NCBI RefSeq assembly: GCF_036226505.1
Contig: NZ_CP108484.1
Location: 2,480,001-2,544,000 of the forward strand
Origin: Kitasatospora sp. NBC_01246
GTDB lineage: Bacteria > Actinomycetota > Actinomycetes > Streptomycetales > Streptomycetaceae
Length of the DNA stretch: 64,000 nt
Direction of reading: 5' to 3'
The translations under genes were made by a program, and so were the position numbers. The notes under the pieces were generated by a model. That model did not search any database. It was not told the DNA's origin and worked only from the letters and a program-made list of their open reading frames with translations. Below, one piece after another: positions 8,059-16,463 of the stretch; position 1 is the stretch's first letter; every line of letters starts with the position of its first letter.

Positions 8059-8568
8059 TCAGAACAGCGTGCCGCCCTCCAGCTCCAGCAGCCAGCGCTT
8101 GCGGTCCACCCCGGCGGCGAAGCCGGTGAGGGAGCCGCTGGCCCCGATCACGCGGTGGCAGGGCCGGACGATCAGCAGCGGGTTGGCCCCCACGGCGCCG
8201 CCCACCGCGCGGACGGCGTTCGGCGAGGCACCGGCCAGCTCGGCGAGCCGGCCGTAGGTGACCGTCTCGCCGTACGGGATGCCGTCCAGCGCCGCCCAGA
8301 CGCTCCGGCGGAAGTCGGTCCCGACCGGGGCCAGTGGGAGGTCGAAGGCGGTGCGCTCACCGGCGAAGTAGGCGGTGAGCTGGGCGACCGGCTCGACCAG
8401 CGCGTCCGGGTCGTGGACCCAGTGGTCGGCGGGCTCGGCCAGCGCGTACTTCTGGCCGGGGACGGTGACGGTGGCCAGCGCGGCCGGTCCGCCGTCCGTC
8501 GGCAGGACGCCGCTGAGCAGCAGCCGGCCGAACGGGCTCTCCATGAAGGTGAAGACGGTGGTGCTCAT
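8059..8568 (-). CDS. ogt: Methylated-DNA--[protein]-cysteine S-methyltransferase
   Basis: 169 residues, the normal length of Ogt/MGMT. It carries the active-site motif PCHRV near residue 136, which accepts the methyl group from O6-methylguanine in a suicide reaction, preceded by the helix-turn-helix (YGRLAELAGASPNAVRAVGGA) that enters the minor groove. It overlaps the upstream AlkA-type gene by 4 bp (ATGA at 8565-8568), so the two alkylation-repair proteins are translationally coupled. Because the partner has an AraC-type domain, the pair may be self-induced by alkylation damage. Confidence 0.95.
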   Translation of the reverse strand: MSTTVFTFMESPFGRLLLSGVLPTDGGPAALATVTVPGQKYALAEPADHWVHDPDALVEPVAQLTAYFAGERTAFDLPLAPVGTDFRRSVWAALDGIPYGETVTYGRLAELAGASPNAVRAVGGAVGANPLLIVRPCHRVIGASGSLTGFAAGVDRKRWLLELEGGTLF

Positions 8569-10085
8569 GCTCGGGTGTTCTCCGTTCCAGTGCTGAGGTC
8601 ACTCGCGGCGCCCGCCCAGAGGCGGTGGACGGCGTAGGAGCGCCAGGGGGCCCAGGCCTCGGCGGCGCGGTCGGCGGATCTCGGGTCGCCGGGGGCGCCG
8701 AGCCGGACGAGGCCGTGGCGCACGCCGACGTCGCTCGGCAGGAAGACGTCCGGGTCGGCGAGGGCCCGCATCCGCAGGTAGCCGACGGTCCAGGGGCCGA
8801 TGCCGGGGAGGGCGAGCAGCTGCGCCGCCGCCTCCTCCCGGTCGACGCCGCCGTCCAGCCGGACGACGCCCTCGGCCAGCGCCGCGCAGAGACCGGTGAG
8901 CGCCCGGCGGCGGGCGGCCGGCATCGCGAAGTCCTCGGGGTCGGCCACCGCCAGGGCGGCGGCGGTCGGGAAGAGCAGCCGCAGCCCGCCGTTCGGCTCC
9001 GGCAGGACGGCGCCGTACTTCTCGGCGAGCCGGCCGGCCAGGGTGCGGGCGGCGCCGACGGTGACCTGCTGGCCGAGGACGGCGCGGACGGCCAGCTCGT
9101 GCGGGTCGACGTGACCGGGCGAACGCAGCCCGGGGCGGGCGCGGACCAGCGCGCCGAGCACCGGGTCGGTGCCGAGCCGGCCGTCCACCGCGTCCGGGTC
9201 GGCGTCCAGGTCGAACAGGATCCGCAGCCGCTGGACGGCGGTCGGCAGGTCCCGCAGGTCGGTCAGGAAGAGGCGGCAGTCCAGCCAGCCGCGGGTCCGG
9301 GGTTCGTCGGCCGCCAGCCCGTCCACCTCGGCGATGCCGTGGCCGTACGGAAGCGTGAGGGTGCGGCGGTAGGTGCGCAGGCCCGGGCGCGGGCCGGGGA
9401 CCACCTCCTCCACCCCGGGCACGGCGCGCAGGGCCAGGAAGCCGATCAGGTGGTCGCTGTCCAGCGCGCCCCGGTAGGCCAGCCGCAGGGTGAGCCCGCC
9501 GGCCGGGGTCGCGGTGCGCCGCCCCGCCGCGACCTCGGCGCGCAGCCCGCTGGGGGTGCGGTCGTAGACCTCGCGGACGGTGTCGTTGAACTGCCGGACG
9601 GAGGCGAACCCGGCCGCGAAGGCGATCTCGGTGACCGGCAGCTCGGTGGTCTGCAGCAGCAGCCGGGCGGTCTGGGCGCGGCGGGCCCTGGCCAGCGCGA
9701 TCGGCCCGGCGCCGAGTTCGGCGGTGAGCTGGCGCTGGAGCTGGCGGGAGCTGTAGCCGAGGCGGTGGGCCAGACCGGCGACGCCCTCCCGGTCCACGAT
9801 GCCGTCGCCGATCAGCCGCATCGCCCGGCCGACCAGGTCGGCGCGGTGGTTCCACTCGGGCGAGCCGGGCACCGCGTCGGGGCGGCAGCGCCGGCAGGCG
9901 CGGAAGCCCGCGCCCTGGGCGGCGGCGGCACTGGGGTAGAAGGTGCAGTTGACGCGCTTGGGGGTCACGGCGGGGCAGCTCGGCCGGCAGTAGATGCCGG
10001 TCGAAGTGACGGCCGTGAAGAAGACGCCGTCGAAGCGGGAGTCCCTGCTGTCCACGGCTCGGTACCGGATGTCGTCGTCAATCAC
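8565..10085 (-). CDS. alkA: AdaA-AlkA fusion: methyl-sensing regulator/DNA-3-methyladenine glycosylase II
   Basis: About 506 residues with four parts: Ada zinc domain (Cys 33, 37, 64, 67; RPSC and ACRRC), AraC helix-turn-helix (around 80-185), AlkA N-terminal domain (190-290) and HhH-GPD glycosylase (300-470) with the hairpin LLALPGIGPWTVGYL and catalytic Asp in FLPSDVGVR. Methyl-phosphotriesters in DNA methylate an Ada Cys and turn the protein into an activator; the glycosylase removes alkylated purines. GTG 10085 is preferred to the frame start at 10136 because CAGACT lies 7 nt upstream and homologues start at this point. It overlaps ogt. Confidence 0.92.
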   Translation of the reverse strand: MIDDDIRYRAVDSRDSRFDGVFFTAVTSTGIYCRPSCPAVTPKRVNCTFYPSAAAAQGAGFRACRRCRPDAVPGSPEWNHRADLVGRAMRLIGDGIVDREGVAGLAHRLGYSSRQLQRQLTAELGAGPIALARARRAQTARLLLQTTELPVTEIAFAAGFASVRQFNDTVREVYDRTPSGLRAEVAAGRRTATPAGGLTLRLAYRGALDSDHLIGFLALRAVPGVEEVVPGPRPGLRTYRRTLTLPYGHGIAEVDGLAADEPRTRGWLDCRLFLTDLRDLPTAVQRLRILFDLDADPDAVDGRLGTDPVLGALVRARPGLRSPGHVDPHELAVRAVLGQQVTVGAARTLAGRLAEKYGAVLPEPNGGLRLLFPTAAALAVADPEDFAMPAARRRALTGLCAALAEGVVRLDGGVDREEAAAQLLALPGIGPWTVGYLRMRALADPDVFLPSDVGVRHGLVRLGAPGDPRSADRAAEAWAPWRSYAVHRLWAGAASDLSTGTENTRA

Positions 10086-10289
10086 GCTGTCCAGTCTGCG
10101 GCACTCGGCGGGGTGGGACTGGCGGGAATCGGACATGGGCGTGCGGGTCCGCCGGAGCGGCTTTCCGGCCGCTCGCCCGCGCCGGGAAAACCGCGAGCCG
10201 TGCGGCCGGGCCCGCGGCTACCCTGGCCGGGCCGGGCACCCGATCCGCCCGACCGACTGACCCTTTCTCCCGGTGACAAGGAGCCTCCC

Positions 10290-10748
10290 GTGACCGAGCA
10301 GCCGTACACCGGCCCGGACGATCCCCGGGTCACCGCGCTACGGGTGGAGCAGTTCGCCTTCCCCGGGCCGCTGCGCGACCGGCTGGTCGCGGCCGTCGTC
10401 AGCGGCGCCAAGACCAGCACCACCGGCCTGCTCGCCGAGTACCAGCACGAGGACGAACCGCTGCCGAGGGTGGGCGTCCGCTCGGCGGTGATCGACTCGG
10501 ACGGCCGGGCGGTGGCGGTGACCGAGACCACGGACGTCCGGGTCGTCCCGCTCGCGGAGGTCGACCTGCGGCACGCCGTGGACGAGGGCGAGGGCTTCAC
10601 CACGGTGGCCGCGTGGCGCGCGGGCCACGAGGACTTCTGGCACAGCGAGGAGCTGCGGGCGGCGCTGGGCGATCCCGGCTTCACCGTCGACGACTCCACT
10701 CCCGTCGTGCTGGAGCGGTTCCGCGTGGTGGCCGACCTCCTGCGCTGA
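10290..10748 (+). CDS. ASCH domain-containing protein
   Basis: 152 residues from GTG 10290, with AAGGAG at 10278-10283. The ASCH beta-barrel is recognisable from the GAKTSTTGLLAEY segment near residue 40, the central strand TETTDVRVVPLAEV and the C-terminal PVVLERFRVV strand. ASCH proteins resemble PUA RNA-binding folds and have been linked to RNA binding or amidohydrolase activity on modified nucleosides. It stands alone, convergent with the YdeI-like gene. Exact function unknown. Confidence 0.8.
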   Translation: MTEQPYTGPDDPRVTALRVEQFAFPGPLRDRLVAAVVSGAKTSTTGLLAEYQHEDEPLPRVGVRSAVIDSDGRAVAVTETTDVRVVPLAEVDLRHAVDEGEGFTTVAAWRAGHEDFWHSEELRAALGDPGFTVDDSTPVVLERFRVVADLLR

Positions 10749-10820
10749 CGGAACTCCACCGACCGGCCGCCGACGCCGCCCGCTCGGGGCCGCCTCGCCC
10801 CGCACACCGCCCGCCGACCG

Positions 10821-11402
10821 CTACACCGCCGGGCCGCCGTCGCCCGTCAGCCGCCGCAGGGCCCGGTCGAGCCGGTCCCGCCGGGCCCGCGGGGTGAGCG
10901 CCTGGAGCAGCGGGAGCACGAGCCGGTAGCGCGCCGTCCGGTCGAGTGCCTCGAACGCCCGCCGGGCCCGCGGGTCCGCCTCCAGCGCCGCAGCCAGCTC
11001 CGGCGGCACGGTCGCGGCCCGCTGCGAGGCGTAGGCCGCCGCCCACCGGCCGTCCGCCTGGGCGCGGCGCACCTCGGCGAGCCCGGGTCCGCGCATCCGG
11101 CCCTCGGCCGTCAGGGCCGCCACCCGGTCGACGTTCACCTGCGACCAGAGGCTCCTGGGCCGGCGCGGTACGTACTTCTGCAGGTAGTACCGCTCGTCGA
11201 GCGCGCGGCGCTGCCCGGAGATCCAGCCGTAGCAGAGGCCGATGTCGACCAGTTCGTCGTCGGTGACCGACGCGATGCCGGACTTCCGTCTGGCCATCCT
11301 GATCCACACGCCTTCGTGGCGCGGGTGGTTGGCGGCCAGCCAGTCCTCGAAGGCCCGGGCGTCCACGAAGGCGAGGACCTCCACCCCGTCGATCTCGTCC
11401 AC
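10821..11402 (-). CDS. YdeI/OmpD-associated family protein
   Basis: 193 residues. The N-terminal domain shows the family pattern FEDWLAANHPRHEGVWIRMA and the YGWISGQRRALDE segment; the C-terminal half is a helical YdeI domain. Family members in Gram-positives are small cytosolic proteins of unclear biochemistry; in Bacillus YdeI-type proteins were tied to bacteriocin or antimicrobial-peptide resistance, and that link is not demonstrated here. Gene is 76 bp downstream of rsgA on the same strand, possibly in one transcript. Confidence 0.8.
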   Translation of the reverse strand: MDEIDGVEVLAFVDARAFEDWLAANHPRHEGVWIRMARRKSGIASVTDDELVDIGLCYGWISGQRRALDERYYLQKYVPRRPRSLWSQVNVDRVAALTAEGRMRGPGLAEVRRAQADGRWAAAYASQRAATVPPELAAALEADPRARRAFEALDRTARYRLVLPLLQALTPRARRDRLDRALRRLTGDGGPAV

Positions 11403-11478
11403 GCGGTCGAGCGTAGCGGCATGCGCCCGGCGGGGCGACGGGCCGCCGCAGCGCGCCCGCCGCCCCGCCGGTCCGCCG

Positions 11479-12600
11479 TCACCGCTTGACGACGCCCCGG
11501 GCGCGCACCGACTTGGTGATGGTCTTCCACTTCTTCAGCCGGGCCGAGGCCAGCCGGGCGTCCGAACGGGAGGCGATCCACTCGCTCTCGCGCTGGAGCT
11601 TGAGGTAGCTGTCCATCCGCCGCTGCGGGAGCGTGCCGTCCTCCAGCGCGGCCCGCACCGCGCAGCCGGGCTCGGTGTGGTGGCCGCAGTCGTGGAAGCG
11701 GCAGCCCTCGGCCAGCTCCTCGATGTCGGAGAAGGCCATCGCCACGCCCTCGCCGCCGTAGAGGCCGACCTCGCGCAGGCCGGGCGTGTCGATCAGCACG
11801 CCGCCGCCGGGCAGCGGGATCAGCTCGCGGGTGGTCGTGGTGTGACGGCCCTTCTGGTCGACCGCCCGGGCCTGCTGAACGGTCATCACCTCGGCACCGG
11901 CCAGCACGTTGGTGAGCGTGGACTTGCCGACGCCGGACTGGCCGATCACGGCGGTGGTGCCGGGCGTGCAGGCGCGCAGCACGTCCACCCCCTCGCCGGT
12001 CTCGGCGCTGACCACCAGCACCGTGACGCCGGGGGCGATGGCCTCGACGTCGGCCCGGATGAAGTCGGCGTCGTCCACCAGGTCGGCCTTGGTGAGGACG
12101 ACCACCGGATCGGCGCCGGACTCCCAGGCCAGGGCCAGGAAGCGCTCGATCCGGCCCAGGTCGGGCTCGGCGGCGAGCGAGGCGGCGATCAGGACGGTGT
12201 CGACGTTGGCCGCCAGCACCTGGCCGTCCGAACGCTTGCCGGCCACCTTGCGGATGATCGCGGTGGAGCGCGGCAGCAGCGCCGCGACGGCCGGCATCGG
12301 CCGGGCCGCGAGGTCCACGGCCGCCCAGTCGCCGGTGCAGGGGCAGTTGATCATGTCGACGTCGCCGACCGACCGGGTGTCGGCCCGGACGGTGCGCGGC
12401 TCGCCGGTCGACGGGTCGGCCAGGACGACGTCGCACTGGCCGCGGTCCACCCGGACGATCCGGGCGGGCGTCAGCCCGGCCTCGGCGAGCGGGGCGAAGA
12501 GCTCCTCGGACTCGGCTGTCCAGCCGTAGTCGGCCAGCGGGAAGTCACCGGAGTCGGAATCGGAGGAGAGGAGGGACGAAACGGAGGCAGCGTTGAACAA
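11479..12600 (-). CDS. rsgA: Ribosome small-subunit-dependent GTPase A
   Basis: About 373 residues with the circularly permuted G-motif order of RsgA: G4 TKAD (VVLTKADLV), then G1 GQSGVGKST, then G3 DTPG, and a C-terminal zinc knuckle CRFHDCGHHTEPGC. It assists late 30S maturation by GTP hydrolysis. The start is uncertain: TTG 12600 gives a protein of normal length; the frame stays open to a TTG at 12729, but that extension has weaker GC3 bias and no proper ribosome-binding site. A promoter is visible at 12805-12833, so the leader would be roughly 200 nt with this start. Confidence 0.9.
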   Translation of the reverse strand: MFNAASVSSLLSSDSDSGDFPLADYGWTAESEELFAPLAEAGLTPARIVRVDRGQCDVVLADPSTGEPRTVRADTRSVGDVDMINCPCTGDWAAVDLAARPMPAVAALLPRSTAIIRKVAGKRSDGQVLAANVDTVLIAASLAAEPDLGRIERFLALAWESGADPVVVLTKADLVDDADFIRADVEAIAPGVTVLVVSAETGEGVDVLRACTPGTTAVIGQSGVGKSTLTNVLAGAEVMTVQQARAVDQKGRHTTTTRELIPLPGGGVLIDTPGLREVGLYGGEGVAMAFSDIEELAEGCRFHDCGHHTEPGCAVRAALEDGTLPQRRMDSYLKLQRESEWIASRSDARLASARLKKWKTITKSVRARGVVKR

Positions 12601-12664
12601 CGCAGTGGGCCCTTCGGGAGGAAAGTGATCCCGCCGGGCTACGGCTGCGCGCGCGAAGGCGGCG

Positions 12665-12739
12665 TCAGCCGGCGGCCGGGAGGGAGAGGTGGTGGGTGCG
12701 AGCGCTGCCCAGGGCAGCCGTGACGGCAAAGACGGTCAC
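12665..12739 (-). CDS. Possible upstream ORF in the rsgA leader (24 aa)
   Basis: GTG 12739 preceded by GAGGTGAG four bases upstream starts a 24-codon frame ending TGA 12665-12667; the peptide contains THH near its middle. It lies between the visible rsgA promoter and the likely rsgA start and is in a different frame. The ribosome-binding site is the best in this region, better than any for rsgA itself. No homologue is recognised; it may be chance. Confidence 0.25.
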   Translation of the reverse strand: MTVFAVTAALGSARTHHLSLPAAG

Positions 12740-12804
12740 AAGGCTCACCTCGCTTCTCTTCTCCGTGGACCGGTACAGCGGTCCCCTCAAACCGAACTGG
12801 TCAC

Positions 12805-12833
12805 ACCGTAGCGGCCGTCTCCGGCGCTGCCAA
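12805..12833 (-). promoter_or_regulatory. rsgA promoter
   Basis: Read on the minus strand: TTGGCA (12828-12833), 17-bp spacer, TACGGT (12805-12810). This is a good match to the vegetative HrdB consensus and predicts a start near 12797. Confidence 0.6.
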
Positions 12834-12919
12834 CCGGTTTTCCACCTGCGCCGATCCGGTCGCCGACGACCCGGTCGCCGACGGCCGGCGCCGCGCCGAC
12901 CGCCCGGCGCCGCGGCGCG

Positions 12920-14206
12920 TCAGCGCTGGTCCCACGGCGGCCGCGGCGGGTGGCTGGGCAGCGTGCGCTCGGGCGGCGGCGCGGTCGGCCGGTCGCTGTC
13001 CGGCGGCGGCGGGGCCGGCCGGTGGTGCGGACCGCTCCGGCTGGTGAGCCGGGCCCGGACGTTGTCGGCGGCGAGCACGTCGGCCCAGCGCTCGGGGTAC
13101 TCGGAGGGCACGTCGACGTCCTCCCCCTCCTCGGCGTACTCCTCCTCGGCCCCCTCGGCGAGGCCGAGCTCGCGCGCCCGCCGGGCGCGCTCGGCGGCGC
13201 GCCGGGCGGCCACCTCGCGGACCACGGCGGCGGCGGCCTCCTCCTGCGCGCGCTCGTTCTCGGCGCGGGCGTCGGCGGTCTCCAGGGTGGGCCAGCGGCG
13301 GTCTATGGCGGCGTTCATCGCGGCGCCGATCAGCACCGCGAGCGCGACCACGAAGATCCAGAGCAGCACGGCCACCGGCGCGGCCAGCGAGCCGTACACC
13401 GAGGGGCCCTCGACCGAGCTGACCAGGTACAGCCGCAGTCCGACGCTGCAGAAGACCAGCACCACCAGCGCGACCAGCGCGCCCGGGATGTCCTCCCGCC
13501 AGGGCGTCGAGACGGGTACGGCCAGGTGGTACAGGGTGGTCAGGAAGACGATCAGCAACAGGATCGCGACCGGCCAGTAGAGCGCGTTGACCACGGTCGC
13601 GAGGTCCTGGACGGTGTTCTGGACCAGCCCGGGCCCGACCAGCAGCAGCGGCAGGACCAGGGAGCCGATCACCAGGGCGCCGAGGTAGAGGCCGAGCGAC
13701 ATCAGCCGGGTCTTGACGATGCCGCGCTTCCCGTCGAGCCCGTACATCACGGTGATGGTGTCGATGAAGATGTACAGCGCCCGGGACCCGGACCAGAGCG
13801 AGAGCAGGAAGCCGATCGAGACCAGGTCCGGGCGGGTGTGCTTGAAGACCTCGTCCAGCAGCGGGATCACCACGTCCTGGATGGACGAGTCCGAGAGGAC
13901 CGTCCCGGAGGCCTTGAGGATGTCCTGCTTCAGCTTGTCGATCGTGCCCGCGCCGAGGAGGTCGTCCAGGTAGCCGAGGGTGCCGGCCAGGCAGAGCAGC
14001 AGCGGCGGGATGGACAGCAGGGTGAAGAACGCCGCCTCCGCCGCGAGCCCGGTGACCCGGTACTCGACGCAGGTGTTGGTGGTGTCCCTGACCAGCGCCC
14101 AGGCCGTCGTGCGCCAGGTGGCCTTGGCCGCCCGTCGGGAGCCCTTGCCCCGACGACGGGAGGGCCGCTCCGGGTTCGGTCTCGTCGTTTCGCCTGCTGC
14201 TTGCAC
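12920..14206 (-). CDS. YihY/BrkB family inner-membrane protein
   Basis: 428 residues. A basic N-terminus is followed by six predicted membrane helices (from AAFFTLLSIPPLLLCLAGTL near residue 58 to the LLWIFVVALAVLIGAAMNAAIDRRW segment around residue 300), the YihY/BrkB pattern. The last 120 residues are a charged Ala/Glu/Arg helix and a Pro-rich tail, likely cytoplasmic. GTG 14206 lies 7 nt behind TACCGT (14214-14219 on this strand), so translation is probably leaderless. The family was once called RNase BN in error; its real function is not established. Confidence 0.85.
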   Translation of the reverse strand: MQAAGETTRPNPERPSRRRGKGSRRAAKATWRTTAWALVRDTTNTCVEYRVTGLAAEAAFFTLLSIPPLLLCLAGTLGYLDDLLGAGTIDKLKQDILKASGTVLSDSSIQDVVIPLLDEVFKHTRPDLVSIGFLLSLWSGSRALYIFIDTITVMYGLDGKRGIVKTRLMSLGLYLGALVIGSLVLPLLLVGPGLVQNTVQDLATVVNALYWPVAILLLIVFLTTLYHLAVPVSTPWREDIPGALVALVVLVFCSVGLRLYLVSSVEGPSVYGSLAAPVAVLLWIFVVALAVLIGAAMNAAIDRRWPTLETADARAENERAQEEAAAAVVREVAARRAAERARRARELGLAEGAEEEYAEEGEDVDVPSEYPERWADVLAADNVRARLTSRSGPHHRPAPPPPDSDRPTAPPPERTLPSHPPRPPWDQR

Positions 14207-14383
14207 AGGGCTAACGGTATCGGGCCGGGGCAGGTCCGTTGATCTCCCGTGTCGCGGGCCGTTCGACGGGGGTCCGATCCGGGGAGCGGCGGGAACGTCT
14301 CGGCATCTCGGTATGCGAAACCTTTGCGTCCATCATTCGGACGTTAGTGGACCTCGCGTCGTGCTCCGTGCGAATCTCTTGCC
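14207..14383. other. Divergent intergenic region before the sulfur leader peptide
   Basis: Holds the leaderless BrkB promoter at its left end and, toward the right, the presumed promoter of the cys leader (the AT-richer stretch around 14310-14350). No convincing -35/-10 pair could be fixed for the cys transcript. No further gene is seen. Confidence 0.4.
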
Positions 14384-14467
14384 ATGCCTAGCGCCGGAAC
14401 CACCCTAGTAGGTCGACTCCACGTCGATCTCCTTCGCGTGTCCAGCGCCATCTGTCCGGTGATCTGA
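14384..14467 (+). CDS. Sulfur-assimilation leader peptide (27 aa)
   Basis: ATG 14384 to TGA 14465-14467 encodes 27 residues. Residues 8-18 are LVGRLHVDLLR, followed by SSAICPVI with Cys 24. This matches a recurrent short-peptide family annotated in streptomycetes as putative leader peptide, with the core LV.R.HVDL.R..SA.C, found in front of sulfur and cysteine genes. It ends about 200 bp before sulfite reductase. By analogy with cysteine-responsive leader ORFs in mycobacteria, its translation may sense Cys-tRNA or another sulfur signal; this is inference. No strong ribosome-binding site is visible. Confidence 0.7.
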   Translation: MPSAGTTLVGRLHVDLLRVSSAICPVI

Positions 14468-14665
14468 GCCCCACCCCGCCGCCACCCACCGCACCCGGCG
14501 CCACCACCCCGCCATCCCCGCCGACGCGGATGCGCAGGCGCCCGCCCGGCCACGGTCACTGCTCTCCCGGCCTTGAGAAACCCGCAGGTCACAGCAGCAG
14601 CGCCCGGCCGAGCACGCCCAGCGACCGATCCGGCGTCAGAGCCACCTGCCCCGAAGGACTTCACC

Positions 14666-16390
14666 ATGGCCACCACCCCCGAGACCGCCGAGCCGACGGC
14701 CGATCGCGCCGAGGCACGCCGCCCCGCCGCGCCTCGCAAGGTGACCCGCCACCGCGGTGAGGGCCAGTGGGGCATGGGCCACTTCACTCCTCTGAACGCC
14801 AACGAGCAGTTCAAGAAGGACGACGACGGTCTCAATGTGCGGACACGTATTGAGACGATCTACTCGCAGCGCGGCTTCGACTCGATCGACCCCGCCGACC
14901 TGCGCGGCCGGATGCGCTGGTGGGGCCTCTACACCCAGCGCAAGGAAGGCATCGACGGCGGCAAGACCGCGATCCTGGACCCGCACGAGCTGGACGCCGA
15001 GTACTTCATGCTCCGCGTCCGCATCGACGGCGGCCGGCTGACCGTCGCCCAGCTCAAGGCGATCGCCGAGGTCTCCGAGCTCTACGGCCGGAACACCGCC
15101 GACCTGACCGACCGGCAGAACGTCCAGTACCACTGGATCCGGATCGAGGACGTCCCCGCGATCTGGCAGAAGCTGGAGGCCGTCGGCCTGTCCACCACCG
15201 AGGCCTGCGGCGACACCCCGCGCGTCATCCTCGGCTCCCCGGTGGCCGGCATCGCCGAGGACGAGATCATCGACGGCACCTCCGCCATCGAGGAGATCCA
15301 GCGCCGCTTCATCGGCAACAAGGACTTCTCCAACCTGCCGCGCAAGTTCAAGTCCGCCGTCTCCGGCTCCCCGCTGCTGGACGTCGCGCACGAGATCAAC
15401 GACGTCGCCTTCGTCGGCGTCGAGCACCCCGAACACGGCCCCGGCTTCGACCTCTGGGTCGGCGGCGGCCTCTCCACCAACCCCAAGCTCGGCGTCCGCC
15501 TGGGCGCCTGGGTCCCGCTCGACGAGGTCGCGGACGTCTACGGCGGCGTCATCGGCATCTTCCGCGACTACGGCTACCGCCGGCTGCGCAACCGCGCCCG
15601 GCTGAAGTTCCTGGTCGCCGACTGGGGCGTGCAGAAGTTCCGCCAGGTCCTGGAGGACGAGTACCTCAAGTACCAGCTGGTGGACGGCCCCGCGCCGAAG
15701 GAGCCCGCCGGCCGCTGGCGCGACCACGTCGGCGTGCACCGGCAGAAGGACGGCAACTACTACGTCGGCTTCGCGCCGCGGGTCGGCCGGGTCGACGGCG
15801 CCCTGCTCGGGCGGATCGCCGACCTCGCCGCCGCCCACGGCAGCGACCGGCTGCGCACCACCGCCGAGCAGAAGATGCTCGTCCTCGACATCGCCGAGGA
15901 CCGGGTCGAGTCGCTGGTGGCCGGCCTGGAGGCGCTGGACCTGCGGGTCACCCCCTCGCCCTTCCGCCGCGGCACCATGGCCTGCACCGGCATCGAGTAC
16001 TGCAAGCTCGCCATCGTCGAGACCAAGGAGCGCGGCCGCACGCTCATCGACGAGCTGGAGAAGCGCCTGCCGGACTTCGAGGAGCCGCTGACCATCAACA
16101 TCAACGGCTGCCCGAACGCCTGCGCCCGCATCCAGGTCGCCGACATCGGCCTCAAGGGCCAGCTGGTGACCGACGCCGACGGCCGGCAGGTCGAGGGCTA
16201 CCAGGTGCACCTGGGCGGCGCGCTCGGCCTGGAGGCCGGCTTCGGCCGCAAGGTCCGCGGCCTCAAGGTCACCAAGGACGGCCTGCCGGACTACGTCGAG
16301 CGGGTGCTGACGCGCTACCAGGCCGACCGCGCCGAGGGCGAGCGCTTCGCCCAGTGGGCCGCCCGCGCCAGCGAGGAGCAGCTGTCATGA
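14666..16390 (+). CDS. cysI: Ferredoxin-dependent assimilatory sulfite (nitrite/sulfite) reductase
   Basis: 574 residues. Two ferredoxin-like half domains and two siroheme/4Fe-4S domains are visible. The cluster ligands lie in ACTGIEYC (near residue 440) and NGCPNACAR (near 480), the invariant CX5C...CX3C set that binds 4Fe-4S next to siroheme. It reduces sulfite to sulfide with six electrons. A nitrite-reductase role is less likely because every neighbour is a sulfate gene. ATG 14666 follows GAAGGA. The stop TGA overlaps an ATG (ATGA, 16387-16390), where a 77-bp repeat begins. Confidence 0.93.
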   Translation: MATTPETAEPTADRAEARRPAAPRKVTRHRGEGQWGMGHFTPLNANEQFKKDDDGLNVRTRIETIYSQRGFDSIDPADLRGRMRWWGLYTQRKEGIDGGKTAILDPHELDAEYFMLRVRIDGGRLTVAQLKAIAEVSELYGRNTADLTDRQNVQYHWIRIEDVPAIWQKLEAVGLSTTEACGDTPRVILGSPVAGIAEDEIIDGTSAIEEIQRRFIGNKDFSNLPRKFKSAVSGSPLLDVAHEINDVAFVGVEHPEHGPGFDLWVGGGLSTNPKLGVRLGAWVPLDEVADVYGGVIGIFRDYGYRRLRNRARLKFLVADWGVQKFRQVLEDEYLKYQLVDGPAPKEPAGRWRDHVGVHRQKDGNYYVGFAPRVGRVDGALLGRIADLAAAHGSDRLRTTAEQKMLVLDIAEDRVESLVAGLEALDLRVTPSPFRRGTMACTGIEYCKLAIVETKERGRTLIDELEKRLPDFEEPLTININGCPNACARIQVADIGLKGQLVTDADGRQVEGYQVHLGGALGLEAGFGRKVRGLKVTKDGLPDYVERVLTRYQADRAEGERFAQWAARASEEQLS

Positions 16391-16463
16391 GTGAGCGCAG
16401 CGAGCGAATCATGGGGCAGGGGCGTGTCTCGCGAAGCGGACGCCGAGCGCAGCGAGGTGGGCA
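16387..16463. repeat. 77-bp dispersed-type repeat inserted between cysI and the zinc-ribbon gene
   Basis: The 11-mer ATGAGTGAGCG occurs at 16387-16397 and again exactly at 16464-16474, bounding a 77-bp segment. The segment contains GAGCGCAGCGAG twice (near each end) and the odd CGCGAAGCGGACGCC between. Removing one 77-bp unit would restore a 4-bp ATGA overlap between cysI and the next gene. GAGCGCAGCGAGCG-type elements are recalled as common dispersed repeats in streptomycete intergenic DNA. A 26-codon frame in it (16387-16467) is not considered a gene. Confidence 0.65.
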
